From: Artemia franciscana
Lineage: Eukaryota > Arthropoda > Branchiopoda > Anostraca > Artemiidae
Length of the DNA stretch: 64,000 nucleotides
Assembly (NCBI RefSeq): GCF_032884065.1
Contig: NC_088883.1
Location: 25,539,637 to 25,603,636, forward strand
Direction of reading: 5' to 3'
The notes under the pieces were generated by a model. It did not search any database, was not told where the DNA came from, and saw only the letters and a program-made list of their open reading frames with translations. A program made the position numbers and the translations under genes. This document shows, one piece after another, positions 33,860 to 45,830 of the stretch (position 1 is its first letter; each line of letters opens with the position of its first letter).

Positions 33860-35904
33860 AGATCTAGTTCTTATTAGTACCTGTGGACTAATAAGGTAAT
33901 ATACCATCAGCGGGTAAGAATATGATTTTTACTTTAAATAGATATAGATACAGTATGACTATAGTGAGTTTGCCTTACAATTGTTTATCTACTAAAATTT
34001 ATGAAGTGCATACCATTGTAAAGTGTGTGCACTAGATATTTTGAAAATAAAAAAAGAATATATAAACGATATCGCCATCTAGTTTTTAATCGTCCTGAAA
34101 CAAATGTCCCCATCTACTGGCAAAATCGCAAAATTGCTGAAAGTATAGTGTTGCTCTAAGTGAAATTTAGTGTCCTGGTGGAACGTAGAAGGACCATAAG
34201 ACCACAAGTGCAGATCTTATTTCCAATAATCGTAGCATTATCGCTAATCTTCAATGGTTTCCTTGCCTTGTAAAGAAACCCCATGAGATGCTGAAAACTA
34301 GTTTAAAACAATATAAAATACTGACTTATCTCACTCCTAAGCTTCCCTTTTGGCTCATTCCCCTTTACTACAGTAATATGTGGATTGTGGATACATATGT
34401 GGATACATACATACAATTGTATGTGGATACATACAAAACCTCACTTTTGAAAAGAAATTGATGTTCGATTGGGTAACCCTTGGGCAAATGGAGCCTTAAA
34501 TATTACCTCAATTTCAAATAACAAGTTTTGATATTTTTTTTTTTTTTTGTACTTTAGGCCTAACTTGAAACTAAGGACTGCTTATTTGGATTGTTTCTGT
34601 TAGTATTATTTGATTATTTCAAACGTTGTTATGAAAAAAAAAACTCTCAGGTAAAGAATAAATTCATGCTTCAGTCTTAATTGAAAAATCAATATTTAAA
34701 GAGCTTAGTACACTAAATCTAATTACGATGCAATAATAATAGAATAACATAACAGGAGTATTAATAATAACTATAGATACATAATAATTGAATGAAAATG
34801 GCTGAAAGCAGTCCTGACTGTAGACGATAAATCTGTTTAGCGAAAACAACCAAGTTATGTCTCAGCTCCTTTTCGAGTCGAGTCTCAACTTTTCGCCATT
34901 TTAAAATTTTACCACAAATAAGTACCTAAAATAACCTCAGCAGAGCAAAAGATCATGATTAATAGCCAAACATTGTTTTCAGTCTTGCCTAGGATTTGGA
35001 TCCAGAAGAACGGGGAGGGATCTTTGAAAACAATTAATTTACTTTTTTAGGGCACTAATTAGCCTGAGTGAAGAATGTGCGTGCAGTTTTTTATTCCAGG
35101 GGGAGCAATGGGAAGTGTTCAGCCTTGAATCTCCGCCCTTGGGCATGGTCTTGGTTTAAGTTGTTTTGGCTTCAAAAGCTGCAGTTAGGAAGGATTTTGT
35201 CATCACTTCCCCATCAGAAAATGATGATAACCTGAAAATGCACGTTATTTTTAGATTTAATTTAGGACTTTAATATATTATGGATCGTGCTTCTAAAATG
35301 ACAACATGAACTTTTGCCCTTGACAGTTATTCTTTTAGAAGCTTCTATTGCTACTAATAATTCGGATTCCGTCATAACGTTGATACCCCGAGGCAGAGCG
35401 GTTCTCAGGGTTGGTGAATCCCGGGGCAAAATTAACTACAGTACCCTCCTCCCAAATTGAACATAAGTAGAAAAAGCCGAATCGAAGTGAAAAGTTTGAT
35501 CAAAGTGGGCGATTCCCCTGCCGCAGTGCCCCCTATGCCACGGCGCTCGGGGCAACTGCCCAGGTTGCCACCCTCAGGAACGGCTCCGCCCCGAGGTCGA
35601 GTCTAGTGGTGAACACTCCTCCTTATTCTTGTTGAAACTTCTGCTTATTCCCTTCTCAAGATATTTATTATTTTAGGGATCATTATGATCTCTTCCTAGT
35701 TTAATTTGGGACAACCACCTTCTCAGCACCACCAATCAGCAGCAAGAGAAAATACTCCAAGGTTTTGAAATAATTGCCCGAGAAGAATCTTCGACCGAAA
35801 CTAGACAAAATACATATTTAACCAGGCAATACGCCAACGGACCGGTCAACCTCTTCATAGACATAACTAGTACCCAAAGATGAAAATGCCAGGGACATGC
35901 AACA
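33860..35904. other. intron, no gene recognised
   Basis: Contains a short cluster of gtggatacata words (about 34380-34432), a poly-T run (about 34534-34547), and a GC-rich patch (about 35385-35595) with ccccgaggcagagcgg and ggcgctcggggcaactgccc that stands out from the AT-rich context and may be a fragment of an unidentified repeat. No coding sequence is supported. Confidence 0.45.
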
Positions 35905-36240
35905 CGGATGAAAGACGACCAAACACTCAAAGCTATCTTATATTTGTACCCAGTGGGAAGGCGAATAAGACCAAAGAAAACACACCGCCAAACACACCAG
36001 AGGGACATACCAAACTCAAACAATTCCATCCGACCCCACTGGTTATACGTTTTGGGAATATGGCATTTGAGGGACGACTAAACACCCAAGGTTGTCTTTC
36101 ATTTGTAACCAGCGGGAAATCCGTGAATACCAAAAAAGACTCCGCCAAATGTACCGTAGGTACCTACTAAGCGCAAACACTTCTACCTAAACTAATTGGT
36201 ATATGTTATGGGGATGTTGTGTTTGGGGTTACGGAATTTC
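35905..36240. repeat. two-copy ~150-bp tandem repeat
   Basis: The words gacgaccaaacactcaa, atttgtacccagtgggaa and accaaa-aaacaccgccaaa recur as gacgactaaacacccaa, atttgtaaccagcgggaaa and accaaaaaagactccgccaaa about 150 bp later. Open frames on both strands over it follow from the repeat and lack motifs. Confidence 0.65.
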
Positions 36241-37256
36241 CTCAGGATCGTAGTGTTTGATTAAACTTAATGAACCTTACATATTTTTAATCGGCATAAG
36301 AATTCAATTCTTTTGATGTGTTAATTCTGTTTGATTGTAAGCCATATATTCTGCTTGTATTGTAGGTAGAATAAATGTAGGTAAAATTTCTAGAATCCCT
36401 TCTCCGCTTCGTTCTTATGTTTGTCGTGATTACTCTTTGGCTGCTCAATTTTAGATTGGAGTGGGGAGGGGCTTCAAAGAGGGGTTCTCTGGGGAGGGAG
36501 CTTTCCAAGCGGGAATACGCCGGACCTGGTTTCGCTTGAGGAACATTTCGTGTCTTCATCTATACCCTGGGTTCATCCGGAGGGAAAGAAGGATTAAAGG
36601 TCTGTGGCAAGTCTGAAAATTACGAATAATATGGATTGTATTTTTAACAAGAGTAGAATATTTGTATTTTTTTTATTTTAAGTATTCTCTTGTTCCTTGC
36701 TTGTTTGCTTGGCAATGTTGGAACAAGAAGAAAGAAAAACTTATATTAATGAGATGTTAGCACATTTCTATGTCCAGTATATAATCCAGAATAGGGGAGC
36801 CATTTCACGAAAAAAAAGAGGAGTCGAAAATGTATTTTTACATCCTCCACATCCAAAGTGTCTTACATCCAAGTGTCTATTTGGAGCAGCATATGACTTA
36901 CTATGGGACAGGTGAAGTTTGTCCTTTACTACTGTTCACTACTGGGATTATCCTTGAAACAGGATTGGAACTATTTTTCAATTGATATAGACCATGTGAT
37001 GGTCGCTATTTAACACTGTTCACTACCGGTATTGTCGATTTATTCAAGGTTAAGATAGCAGTGAGACTTGAGTCTTACGGTCAATAAGGGTCACAAAGAC
37101 ATAGTCATCATCATCATCATAAGGGTTGTAACTTATCGGGGTCGGGTAGAGATTAGTCTTAGCCAAAAAAAGTTTAGGGTTTAACTTATTTTACCTTTTT
37201 TTGTTTACTTATCTTTTTTTAATTTAAAAAAAAATAATTTGTATGTTTTATTTTAG
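36241..37256. other. intron with one dispersed repeat word
   Basis: Segment 36299-36361 (gaattcaattcttttgatgt to attctgcttgtatt) is nearly identical to parts of the tandem array at 38334-39010. An open stretch at 36697-36915 is not part of SMYD5 and has no recognised motif. The acceptor TTTTAG is at 37251-37256. Confidence 0.5.
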
Positions 37257-37367
37257 ATTGAGTCTTGTTGCGTCAAGGGCAATAAAAAAAGGTGAAGAAA
37301 TATTCATTAGCTATTTGGATGAATGTGAACTTAGTCGAAGTAAAACTTCTCGACAACAAGCACTAAG
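37257..37367 (+). CDS. SMYD5: SMYD5, fifth exon in window (SET C-terminal motif)
   Basis: The acceptor TTTTAG ends at 37256 and the donor GTAAGG begins at 37368. The 111-bp exon completes the codon split from exon 4 and ends in phase 2. It encodes LSLVASRAIKKGEEIFISYL and then DECELSRSKTSRQQAL. GEEIFISYLD is the conserved SET motif (GEEI-xISY-xD) whose Tyr closes the active site, and it matches KPGEEICISYLD in vertebrate SMYD5. The number of residues between NHSC and GEEI equals that of the vertebrate protein, which supports the exon 4-5 join. Confidence 0.93.
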
Positions 37368-38333
37368 GTAAGGCTTTTTTCATTTATCTTAAAAAGTAGA
37401 ATTTTAAATTGAATGTTGTATAATATGTCTTTTCAAAATACAATAGTGGGCAAAAACTTTGTTGGACAATTATGTTGCGTTAAACACTTCCCATCTAAAT
37501 ATAGTTTGTAGGCCGATTTTAACTATCTTACGTGGACACACAAAAGTAGGTCTGTTTCTACGAGACTTTTTAAAAAAATTGTTTGAAGATGTAGATACAG
37601 AAGATCATCTTAAACATGTCATTAATGACAAAAAAAAATCACACATAACTAAAAAAAGTATTATCCAAATGTACCTAATTCCAATGTTATACATGGATAA
37701 AATACAGTAGGCCTACAGTGATCTGAAGATCTAAATATATGAGGTCATTCTTTTATCCTAATGTATTGCTTTTTGTTTTTTCAATTTGATAATGTCTGCG
37801 GAAGCATTACGTAACCAACAGCTTTTGTGTAATAATATTAAAAAAAATCGTCCCATTTATCATTTGTCAAAAAAATTCTATGATCAAATAATAATTCTAG
37901 ATTTTTCAACAATTAAATATTTTTTCTGGCGCCCAACCTGTTTGTCAAAAATATTTGAATTTTTTTTTTTGGTGGAAGCTTCAACATTTATGACACAGAA
38001 AAAAGGATCAGTCTGTATGAACTTAACTATTTTTTTTTTATATTCAAAATTATTTAGTTTTCATAAAAATTCATGAAGTCTAAGTTTTATATAAAGAAAT
38101 TTCTTGAAGCTGATCAAAATTCACCCTACTTTGGCGGTCAAGGGGGTAGATAATTCAAAAGAAATTAACGTTCCGTTTCTTACCTTAGGTTGAAAGAACT
38201 GAATATTTGATATACAATGATATTAAATGGTGGAAGCTCAATTTACGACTTATAAGAAGAAAGCAATGATTGTTTTACTTTGAAATTCCCACTTATTTTG
38301 ACCAACAAGGTGATAAACAACGATTTCTATTTT
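37368..38333. other. AT-rich intron, no gene
   Basis: Highly AT-rich with many A and T runs. The short frames present have no recognisable motif. Confidence 0.5.
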
Positions 38334-39010
38334 AAATTGTTTTCATTCATAATGTTGATCAGCAGGATGACCAACAACATTTGAATTGATTGTTGATCAA
38401 CTATACATGCCAGAAAAGGCCTATAAGCGAGTGTTCCTTTCAAATTGATTATTTTTTTTTATCACAAAAGAATTCAATTCTTTTGATGTGTTAATTCTGT
38501 TTGATTGTAAGCCATATATTCTGCTTGTATTGGTTGTAAGCCATATATTCTGCTTGATATATATCTGCTTGTATTTTAACAATTTTAAATTGTTTTCATT
38601 GTTGATCAGTAGGATGACCAACAACATTTGAATTGATTGTTGATCAACTATACATGCCAGAAAAGGCCTATAAGCGAGTGTTCCTTTCAAATTGATTATT
38701 TTTTTTATCACAAAAGAATTCAATTCTTTTGATGTGTTAATTCTGTTTGATTGTAAGCCATATATTCTGCTTGTATTGGTTGTAAGCCATATATTCTGCT
38801 TGATATATATCTGCTTGTATTTTAACAATTTTAAATTGTTTTCATTGTTGATCAGCAGGATGACCAACAACAATATTGGTCGCCAGAATATCAGCAAAAT
38901 GTTGGTCAACAAATGTTTAATCAACATTTTTGCGTCAGAATTGATTGTTGATCAACTATACATGCCAGAAAAGGCCTATAAGCGAGTGTTCCTTTCAAAT
39001 TGATTATTTT
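38334..39010. repeat. ~250-bp tandem array containing 24-bp sub-repeats
   Basis: Units start at about 38334, 38587 and 38833. Each contains gttgatcagcaggatgacca, tgttgatcaactatacatgc and ccagaaaaggcctataagcg, and within the first two units the word ttgtaagccatatattctgc occurs twice. The third unit carries an extra 100 bp (gccagaatatcagcaaaatg and so on) before the shared part. Open frames on both strands are by-products. Confidence 0.8.
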
Positions 39011-40815
39011 TTTTTTTCACAAACTCATACATCCAGTCAGGTCACTGGCTGCTTTGAAGTATTTTAACTGAGCCGTTGGAATTTGCATTTATTTAGAGTT
39101 TATTCTAATCAACCCATTGTGGAAAATCCGCTATGATTTTTTATTTGTATTTGTCCCAATTTAAGTAACTGTTGTTTCACAAGATTATTGCCTTCGAAGG
39201 GAAAATAAAATAAAACTTAAAAATACTAATTACCCTTCATTAGCTTGACATAGAACAATTTTAGAAGCTGTGACTTTGTTGAGGCAAAATCTGCTGCTGT
39301 AGGCTTGCAGGCTAAGTTAGCCTGCATTAATTATTGAAGACAACATTTATCTCGCTGTATTTTGCGTGCCATTTTAATATTTAGATATCAAGTCCTTAAG
39401 TTATCCATTTTGTTCACTTTCCTTTGTAATCTAACGAAATATAGTGTGCAAATGACGCTTTGGATTTTAGAAGGTTTAAAGGGCGGTAGGCTAATTCCTG
39501 TTTGGGGTAATTTTTGTTTGATTTAAGATTTATGTTCTTTATGCAATATTCGGTATGTTGCTCTTTTGCTCTCCTGCGATTTTAATACATCAACAAAAGA
39601 GAGCAAATTTACTACTATTCCGTAGCTGAGATTTGTCTTACCGAATTAAATTTTTGAAATTGGGTGCACATGGTTTTTTATATTGAAAATCATTGACTAT
39701 TAGCTGAAGATTGTCCGAAAGGGTACATTTTTTTCCAGTTTTTACGAGTCAATGTTATTCTCTAAGCAAAGTGTAAGTGATATTTAATTCTTGTTTGATG
39801 AATGGATAGACCTAGAACTAATGAATCTAATGTCATAAGCATTTTGTCTTTTTGGCGGAAGTTACATCTGCAGGGATGTCGCAAAATATTTTGTTTCAAA
39901 GGGAACATAAACCTTTGAGATTAACACTAATATCCTCTGGAAATTTCAACTCAATCTCCGTATGTATTGAGATGTCGCCGACACTCTATTTTGTTGATCT
40001 GGGTGCATATAGTGTCTATCAATTTATATCGCTTCTTCATTTACCTCTGCTCCTTCAAAAATTGAAGTTTCTGGTCCAATTACCCCTTCCCCCAACACTT
40101 CCTGAGTTTCAACTCGTCGACTCCAACCCCAAACCACTCCCAAGATATATCAGATCACTTGAAAACTCAGGCCTATATAGCGTCTTCAGTACGTGTGTTG
40201 TATCCAGAAAACCCTTGTGAGAATCTTGGCCCAGCAAACGATACCTAAGACTTTTCCTGATTGCACAACGAACACCCAGCACGTCTGCCTTTTCTACTCA
40301 GAAAATGGCACAGGAGGGTGTTTGCCTTCCAATCACTTTGGGTGCTTAAAAAAGCAACGTAACTTTCTATTTTCAATCGAGTGGGTCCCTTTCTAATTTA
40401 TTAAGAGCATCTGTTCTATACGAAATGGGCGAAAACAAACAAACAAATGAATAAAATGGAGGCTCTTTGATTAGGAAGCAGTACAACACTGCCTCTGAAA
40501 GACAGTAAAGACGGTTTGCATTTTTTTTTTTTTTGGAGGCAGGGAGGATTGTCAGATATGTGAATTTAGAAATCAATTATTTGCATTGAACAGCTTTTTG
40601 TCATAATCCTTATTTTTTGAACATGCATTTCTCTTTTAACCATGAATGAAACTAAAATATTTATTAGTCTCGGGAAGAATTCTTTATTTAATATCAGTTG
40701 GGTACTTTCCTTGTGTACTCGTTCATAATAATTGTTCCTGTCAATTAATCTCGCTCTCTGTATCTCCTTTCTACCATGACAGGAAATATAGTTTACCTTT
40801 CTTCTTTTTTTTTAG
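39011..40815. other. intron with old repeat fragments
   Basis: About 39880-40170 is a divergent unit of the 29130-30860 array (ctggaaatttcaactcaat, gtgcatatagtgtct). About 40290-40400 resembles the fold-back family body. The rest shows nothing. The acceptor TTTTTTTTAG is at 40806-40815. Confidence 0.5.
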
Positions 40816-40918
40816 GGAAAATTACTTATTTAATTGCAATTGTGAAAGATGTGAGTTTGGTGACTCTGGGGAATCAAGCTCTGACTCAGGTGATGACGAT
40901 GAAGAAATGAGTGATTAA
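40816..40918 (+). CDS. SMYD5: SMYD5, last exon (post-SET cysteines and acidic tail)
   Basis: The acceptor TTTTAG ends at 40815 and the stop TAA is at 40916-40918. The first base completes an Arg codon split from exon 5, giving RENYLFNCNCERC, equal to RENYLFVCSCPKC of vertebrate SMYD5. The C-x-C-x2-C triad is the zinc-binding post-SET cluster. The tail is short and acidic (SSSDSGDDDEEMSD), as in vertebrate SMYD5 where a longer poly-Glu tract ends similarly. The total C-terminal part is slightly shorter than in vertebrates because of this reduced acidic stretch. Confidence 0.93.
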
Positions 40919-41463
40919 ACTCAACGAAAATTGTGATTATTCCAAGATCCTAAATTCTTATTTGGGTCTGTTACAACAAAGAAAACAGATATAAAAATAC
41001 ATTCTAATAAGAAAATATCACCGAAATATTTTTGAGTACATAAGAATCAACAATACTTACGTGTCTTTTTTATTAATTAACCTCGAGACAAGTATGTAAT
41101 TTATTTGCCTTCAACTCCAACCAAGCAGTATGAACATATATTTGCTATTGGGCCCATTAAGGCCTAGCGGAAGTCCAAGCATCTTACTCCCTAGTCAATT
41201 CTTTTTCAGAGGCGGCAACTCGGTCAAAGACAAAGTCATCAGTTTTCTTCGTCGCTTCAACTAAATAAACATGAGAAGGTTGAGCTCAAGGGGTTTCTCA
41301 CTCAAAATTACGATTAGGCTCAGGTTATCCTTAGCAATTCTTCTTGTAATTATTTATACAATATAATTTTTAATATATATTTATTAACCGGCAGTTTGAT
41401 GTCTGCACGCTGCCTATTCCCCAGACTCTGTATAAACCGGTTACAACTAGCTAATACTTCACG
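40919..41463 (+). other. SMYD5 3' UTR region with candidate poly(A) signal
   Basis: Non-coding sequence after the stop codon. An AATAAA hexamer lies at 41264-41269, about 345 bp after the stop, and is the best visible polyadenylation signal. Earlier A-rich words (about 41000) are not canonical. The transcript end is inferred only. Confidence 0.35.
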
Positions 41464-41643
41464 AAAGTAAAACAGTTCAAAATAGGGATGAAACATTTTT
41501 ATTGACAGTGAACAAATATAAAATTTCTGAATAAATATATAATGAACTATATCTGTTCATTCTATATAATGAACAGAATAAATTTTATATCTGTTCACTG
41601 TCAATAAAAAGGTTTCATCCCTATTTTGAACTGTTTTACTTTT
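41464..41643. repeat. 180-bp near-perfect palindrome, fold-back family ends
   Basis: The left arm starts aaagtaaaacagttcaaaat and includes gggatgaaacatttttattg and acagtgaac. The right arm is its reverse complement with few changes, ending at 41643. An inner palindrome around tgttcatt lies at the centre. To the right, tgtcatggaaaggcagtgg (41644-41662) is the inverted end seen in the families at 8601 and 15803, so this is a short deleted member. It lies just before the hAT element. Confidence 0.8.
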
Positions 41644-41815
41644 GTCATGGAAAGGCAGTGGTCTTCGATGTTATCTAATACTTAACTGAATCGCTAAAGA
41701 ACAATCCGAGTGGTTAGTCCCTTGGTCTAATTTATCCATTTTTACGCGCTCCGATTACAACTACATCTAGTCTTTTGAGGGGAATTTTTGACTTCGGAAC
41801 ACAAATATGTAAAGT

Positions 41816-41823
41816 ATTTGAAG
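41816..41823 (+). repeat. hAT target-site duplication, left copy
   Basis: ATTTGAAG directly before CAGTGCTG. The same eight bases follow the right end at 50334-50341. Eight base pairs is the length hAT transposases make. Confidence 0.9.
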
Positions 41824-42203
41824 CAGTGCTGTCACTTACTTGAAGTACTTTTACTTGAAGTACTACTTAAGTAAAATTTTCCAATACTTGTACTTGTACT
41901 TAAGTAAAAACTCTAGGGTGTACTTATTACTTGATATTTAAGTAAGATTACGAAATACTTATTACTTAAGATACTTTTAATGTACTTGTTTTTCAAATAC
42001 TTTTCAAATACTTTTGTGTGTGAGTGCTTTGGCAATGTACAAAAAAACATTGCGTAATAGAGACATCTATTATTAAAAACCGTAACAAGTTGCTGAGAAC
42101 AGATGGTGGTGAATAAACCGAATTCCCGACAGCATGTTTAAAGAAGAAGCAGGACCTTTTATGTCATAAGCGTCTTTAATCTCAAACTAACTGAAAAGTC
42201 AGC

Positions 42204-42362
42204 ATGGCCAAACAGCTTCCATTTATACTCCAAGGGAGGTACTTTACTGTGAAGGGGGAAATTGACCAAGACGGGTCTGTGAATGCATCCTGCAAGTTTT
42301 GCCCCAACAAAACTGTAAAGGGACACGTACATGCAACGACCAACTTCCACAAGCATTTGAAG
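42204..42362 (+). CDS. hAT transposase exon 1: BED zinc finger
   Basis: ATG at 42204 opens a 53-codon exon ending at a GTAAAT donor (42363). It encodes a BED-type finger: SCKFCPNKTVKGHV gives the Cys pair C-x2-C, and NFHKHLK plus the first residues of exon 2 (AGHP) give the two histidines H-x4-H. The join is phase 0. BED fingers of hAT transposases bind the terminal and subterminal repeats of the element. The N-terminal FILQGRYFTVKGE matches the aromatic start seen in ZBED-like proteins. The start codon choice is the first ATG in this frame before the finger; an upstream non-coding exon cannot be excluded. Confidence 0.8.
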
Positions 42363-42670
42363 GTAAATAACTCCTATTTGCTGCCTATTTGTATTTATGT
42401 CATGTGTCTTTTTTCTTTAGTGTCATACTTAGCCTTATTCCATCAATTAATGGGCCACTCCATCACTCCAGGGACTGATGGCCCATTGGTAAATGTCAAC
42501 TTTCGTTCCAAGTGCTCTAAAGTGTGTATTACTGCATATAGCAAGATTCTCATTTTGTTTCTTTGTCATTATTACAGAAGCGCATCCATTTTTTTGCTTT
42601 CTAAAATCCCCCTCCAACAAAACTAAAAATACGTAAAGTAGGCTTGTGGTAAATTTATGGCAGTTCATAT

Positions 42671-42926
42671 AGGGTAAGATGACCAGTACTGGGACACTTA
42701 AATCACTTTGCCTATTCTGGGAGAGAATCTTTGGTTGGATTGCAACATGTCCAATACTGGGACAAAAGACAACAGGTTTTTTGGAAGCAACCCAGAAAAA
42801 TGTATACATTGGGTGTCCAAGATTAATTCTTTTGTCCCAGTATTGGACATGTTGTAATCCAATCAAAGCTTCTGTCCCAGAATAGGCAGAGTGATCAAAG
42901 TGTCCCAGTACCAGTTGTCTTACCCT
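42671..42926. mobile_element. MITE with ~100-bp terminal inverted repeats
   Basis: The left end agggtaagatgaccagtact is matched at the right by its reverse complement (cttaccct, with ccagtaccag inside). The arms extend for about 100 bp, including ggacatgttg/caacatgtcc and ctgggacaaaag/cttttgtcccag words. No ORF is present. A related stretch at 43067-43126 has the same flanking words cagttcat and gacttaccaataaa without the element, which looks like a pre-insertion version of the target. Confidence 0.8.
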
Positions 42927-43189
42927 CACTGACTTACCAATAAAGTGAACATACCACTCTATGCCTTTTTTATGCTCTTTACGAATATAATAATTGCTTC
43001 TACCATAAATTCAAACTGAAGCACTTTTTGAGCTCTTAAAAATGACAAATTTTCAAAAAAAATATGACAGTTCATGTAAATGACTTACCAATAAAATGAA
43101 CATACCACTCGATGCCTTTTTTGTGGCACTTGTTAACCAAGTGACATATAGCAATTGCAAAGTTGGTCAGTCTATCTGTCTGTCGGTCC

Positions 43190-44640
43190 TGGTTTTGCTA
43201 CTTTAGGCACTTCCAGGTAAGCTAGGACAATGAAATTTGGCAGGCGTTTCAGGGACCAGACCAAGTTAAATTAGAAATAGTCTTTTTCCAGTATTGACCA
43301 TCTGGGGGGGAGTAGGGGGCCTGTTAATTCAGAAAAAATAGAAAAATAGAAGTATTTTTAACTTACGAACGGTTGATCAAATCTTAATGAAAGTTGATGT
43401 TTGGAAGGATATCGTGTCTCGAAGCTGTTATTTTAAATCCCGACCGGATCTGGTGACATTGGGGGGGGGAGTTGGGAGGGGGAATCTAAAATCTAGGAAA
43501 ACACTTAGAGTGGAGGGATTGGGATGAAAATTGGTGGGAAAAATACGCACAAGTCCTATATACATGATTGACATAACCAGAATGGATCCGCTCTTTTTGG
43601 GGTAGTTGGGGGGGGGGGGGGGTTAATTCTGAAAAATTAGAAAAAATGAGGTATTTATAACTTACAAACGGGTGATCGGATATCAATGAAATTTGATATT
43701 TAGAATGATGTTGTGTCTCAGAGCTCTCATTTTAAATCCCGACCGGATTTGGTGACATTGGGGGGAGTTTGGGGTGGGGGAACCTAAAATCATGGAAAAC
43801 GCTTAGATTGGAGGGATCGGGATGAAACTTGGCAAGAAAAATAAGCAGAAGTTTTAGATACGTGATTTACATAATTGGAACGGATCCGCTCTATTGGGGG
43901 GGAGGTTAATTCTGAAAAATTAAAAAATGATATATTTTTAGCATACGAAGGAGTGATCGGATCTTCATGAAACTTCATATTTAGAAGAACCTCGTAACTC
44001 AGATGTCTTACCTTAAATCTCAACCTGATCCAGCGTCATAGGGGTGAGGCAGTTGGGGGGGGGGACCAGAAATCTTAGAAAATACTTAAAGCCGAGAGAT
44101 CAGGATGAAACTGGATGGGAAGAAAAAAATCCTGTCTAAGATACATGACTGACATAACCGGACCGGATCTGCTCTCTTTAGTGGAATTTTTTTTTGGGGG
44201 GGGGGTAATTTTGAAAATTGAGGTATTTATAACTTACGAAAGGGTGACCAGATCTTAATGAAATTTGATATTTAGAAGGATCTTAAGCGTTAAAGCTCAA
44301 ATTTCAAATTCCGACCAGATTCTGTGACATTGGGGGGAGTTGGAGGGGGAAACCGGAATTCTTGGAAAACATGAAAATTGGGGTATTTTTATCTTACGAA
44401 TAGGTGATCGAATAGGTGATTTCGAAGGAATTCATGTCTCAGAGCTCTTATTTTAAATCCCGAACAGATCTTTTTACATTGCGGGGAGTTCGAGGGGGAA
44501 ATCTTGGAAAACACTTGGAGTGGAGGAATCAGGATGAAGCTTGGTGGTTAGAATAAGCAAATGTCTTTGATATGTGATTGACGTAACCATACCAGATTTG
44601 CTCTCTTTGGGGGGAGGGGTTCGGTGATTTGGCGAGTTTG
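43190..44640. repeat. ~290-bp tandem array with G-runs inside the hAT intron
   Basis: Repeat starts can be set at the word gatc.gatctt.atgaaa (about 43375, 43675, 43951, 44248, with a short one at about 44407). Each unit contains tttaaatcccgaccgga-type sequence, gtgacattggggg, ggaaaacactt..agtggagg and cataacc.gaacggatccgct, with G-runs of 6-14 that vary in length. A header near 43170 (tctgtctgtcggtcctgg) precedes the array. No coding role is supported. Confidence 0.75.
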
Positions 44641-45139
44641 GTGCTTCTGGACGTGCTAGGACGATGAAAATTGGTAGGCGTGTCAGGGAGCTGCACAATG
44701 CTTCTTAATGGGGAATTGGTGGTGTTCAACTAAAGCTTTGACTCACAAGAGATTTTGTGGACAAAAATTTAAGATAAAATCAATCCTCATTATGTCTGAA
44801 CTGCCAAAGTCTGCCTCTGGATTTAGAGAAAACTCACATATAGCTCCATGTCCTATTTTTGGAAGTGAAATAAGGTAATTGTTTATGACAGAAAAATTAT
44901 AGTATGATTATCACTCAGTTTAATTTTATTTAAAAGTTATATAATAATATTTTTTTTTATTATTTCACAGTTCACTGGTCGTCAGTGAGCTAAAATCCCT
45001 TGTTTTGTGCTAAATGTTGCCTAAATACTGTAGTCCATTAGTGTTTAATTTTTGTCATCTTGTCAACTTTTGGATGGTGGAAAAAATCCATCAAGATAGG
45101 TTTTTGGGATCCGTCTGTCCGTCTGTCTGGGCAATCGAT

Positions 45140-45830
45140 TATAGCGAAATCAAGAGAACCGCCAGTTGGATTTGGATTAAAATTGAACTATAGGTGCCCA
45201 AGACCATAAGACACATTAAGTTTGAAGATGAAGACCCTAGCTCAAGTAGGAGGAGGGGGAGGGGGCTTTAAGTGGTAAAAAAGTTATTTTTCGTTTAACT
45301 CAGTTTAACTAGCGAATGAAGTAATGGATCTCAATGAAAGATAAGCCAAAGATGCCAAATACCATAAGACACATGGTACTTGGAGATGAAGACCCTAGCT
45401 TAATTAGGGCGAGGGGTAGGGGGCTTTAAGTGCTAAAAAAAAGTTGAGTTTTTCATTTAATTCAGTGCAACTTGCGAATGGAATGATGGATATCAATGAA
45501 AATTGAACCAAAGATGCCCAAAACCATGAGACGCATCAAGTTTTGAGATGAAAACCCTAGCGCAAATAAAACGAGGGTGAGTGGTTTTTAAGTTCTGAAA
45601 AATTGAGGTTTTTGTTTAATTTAGTATAACTTGCAAATGGAGCAACGGATCCAAATGAAAGCTAGACCAAAGATGCCTAAGATTAGGGATTATACCGAAT
45701 TCTGATATCACAAACCCTATTTCAAACAGGGCGAGGGCGGCGGTCTCAAGTTTTAAGAAAGTTGACTTTACCTTCAATTTACTAGGGCCTATAACTTATG
45801 GATGGAGTGACGAATCTGAAATCAGATTCG
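45140..45830. repeat. ~160-bp tandem array inside the hAT intron
   Basis: About five units (words ggatctcaatgaaag / ggatatcaatgaaaa / ggatccaaatgaaag at about 45330, 45490 and 45650) each carry caaagatgcccaa-accataag, gatgaagaccctag and aggg.gagggg. A header gtccgtctgtctgggcaatc at about 45118-45137 precedes it and resembles the header of the 43190 array, suggesting a shared origin. Confidence 0.75.

Noticed and set aside
35880-36170. 96-codon plus-strand frame as a gene
   Set aside because: It overlaps a two-copy tandem repeat with equally long frames on the other strand and no motif.
36697-36915. Open stretch between SMYD5 exons 4 and 5 as an extra exon
   Set aside because: The split codons of exons 4 and 5 fit each other directly and keep the residue spacing of vertebrate SMYD5. 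The stretch has no homologous segment.
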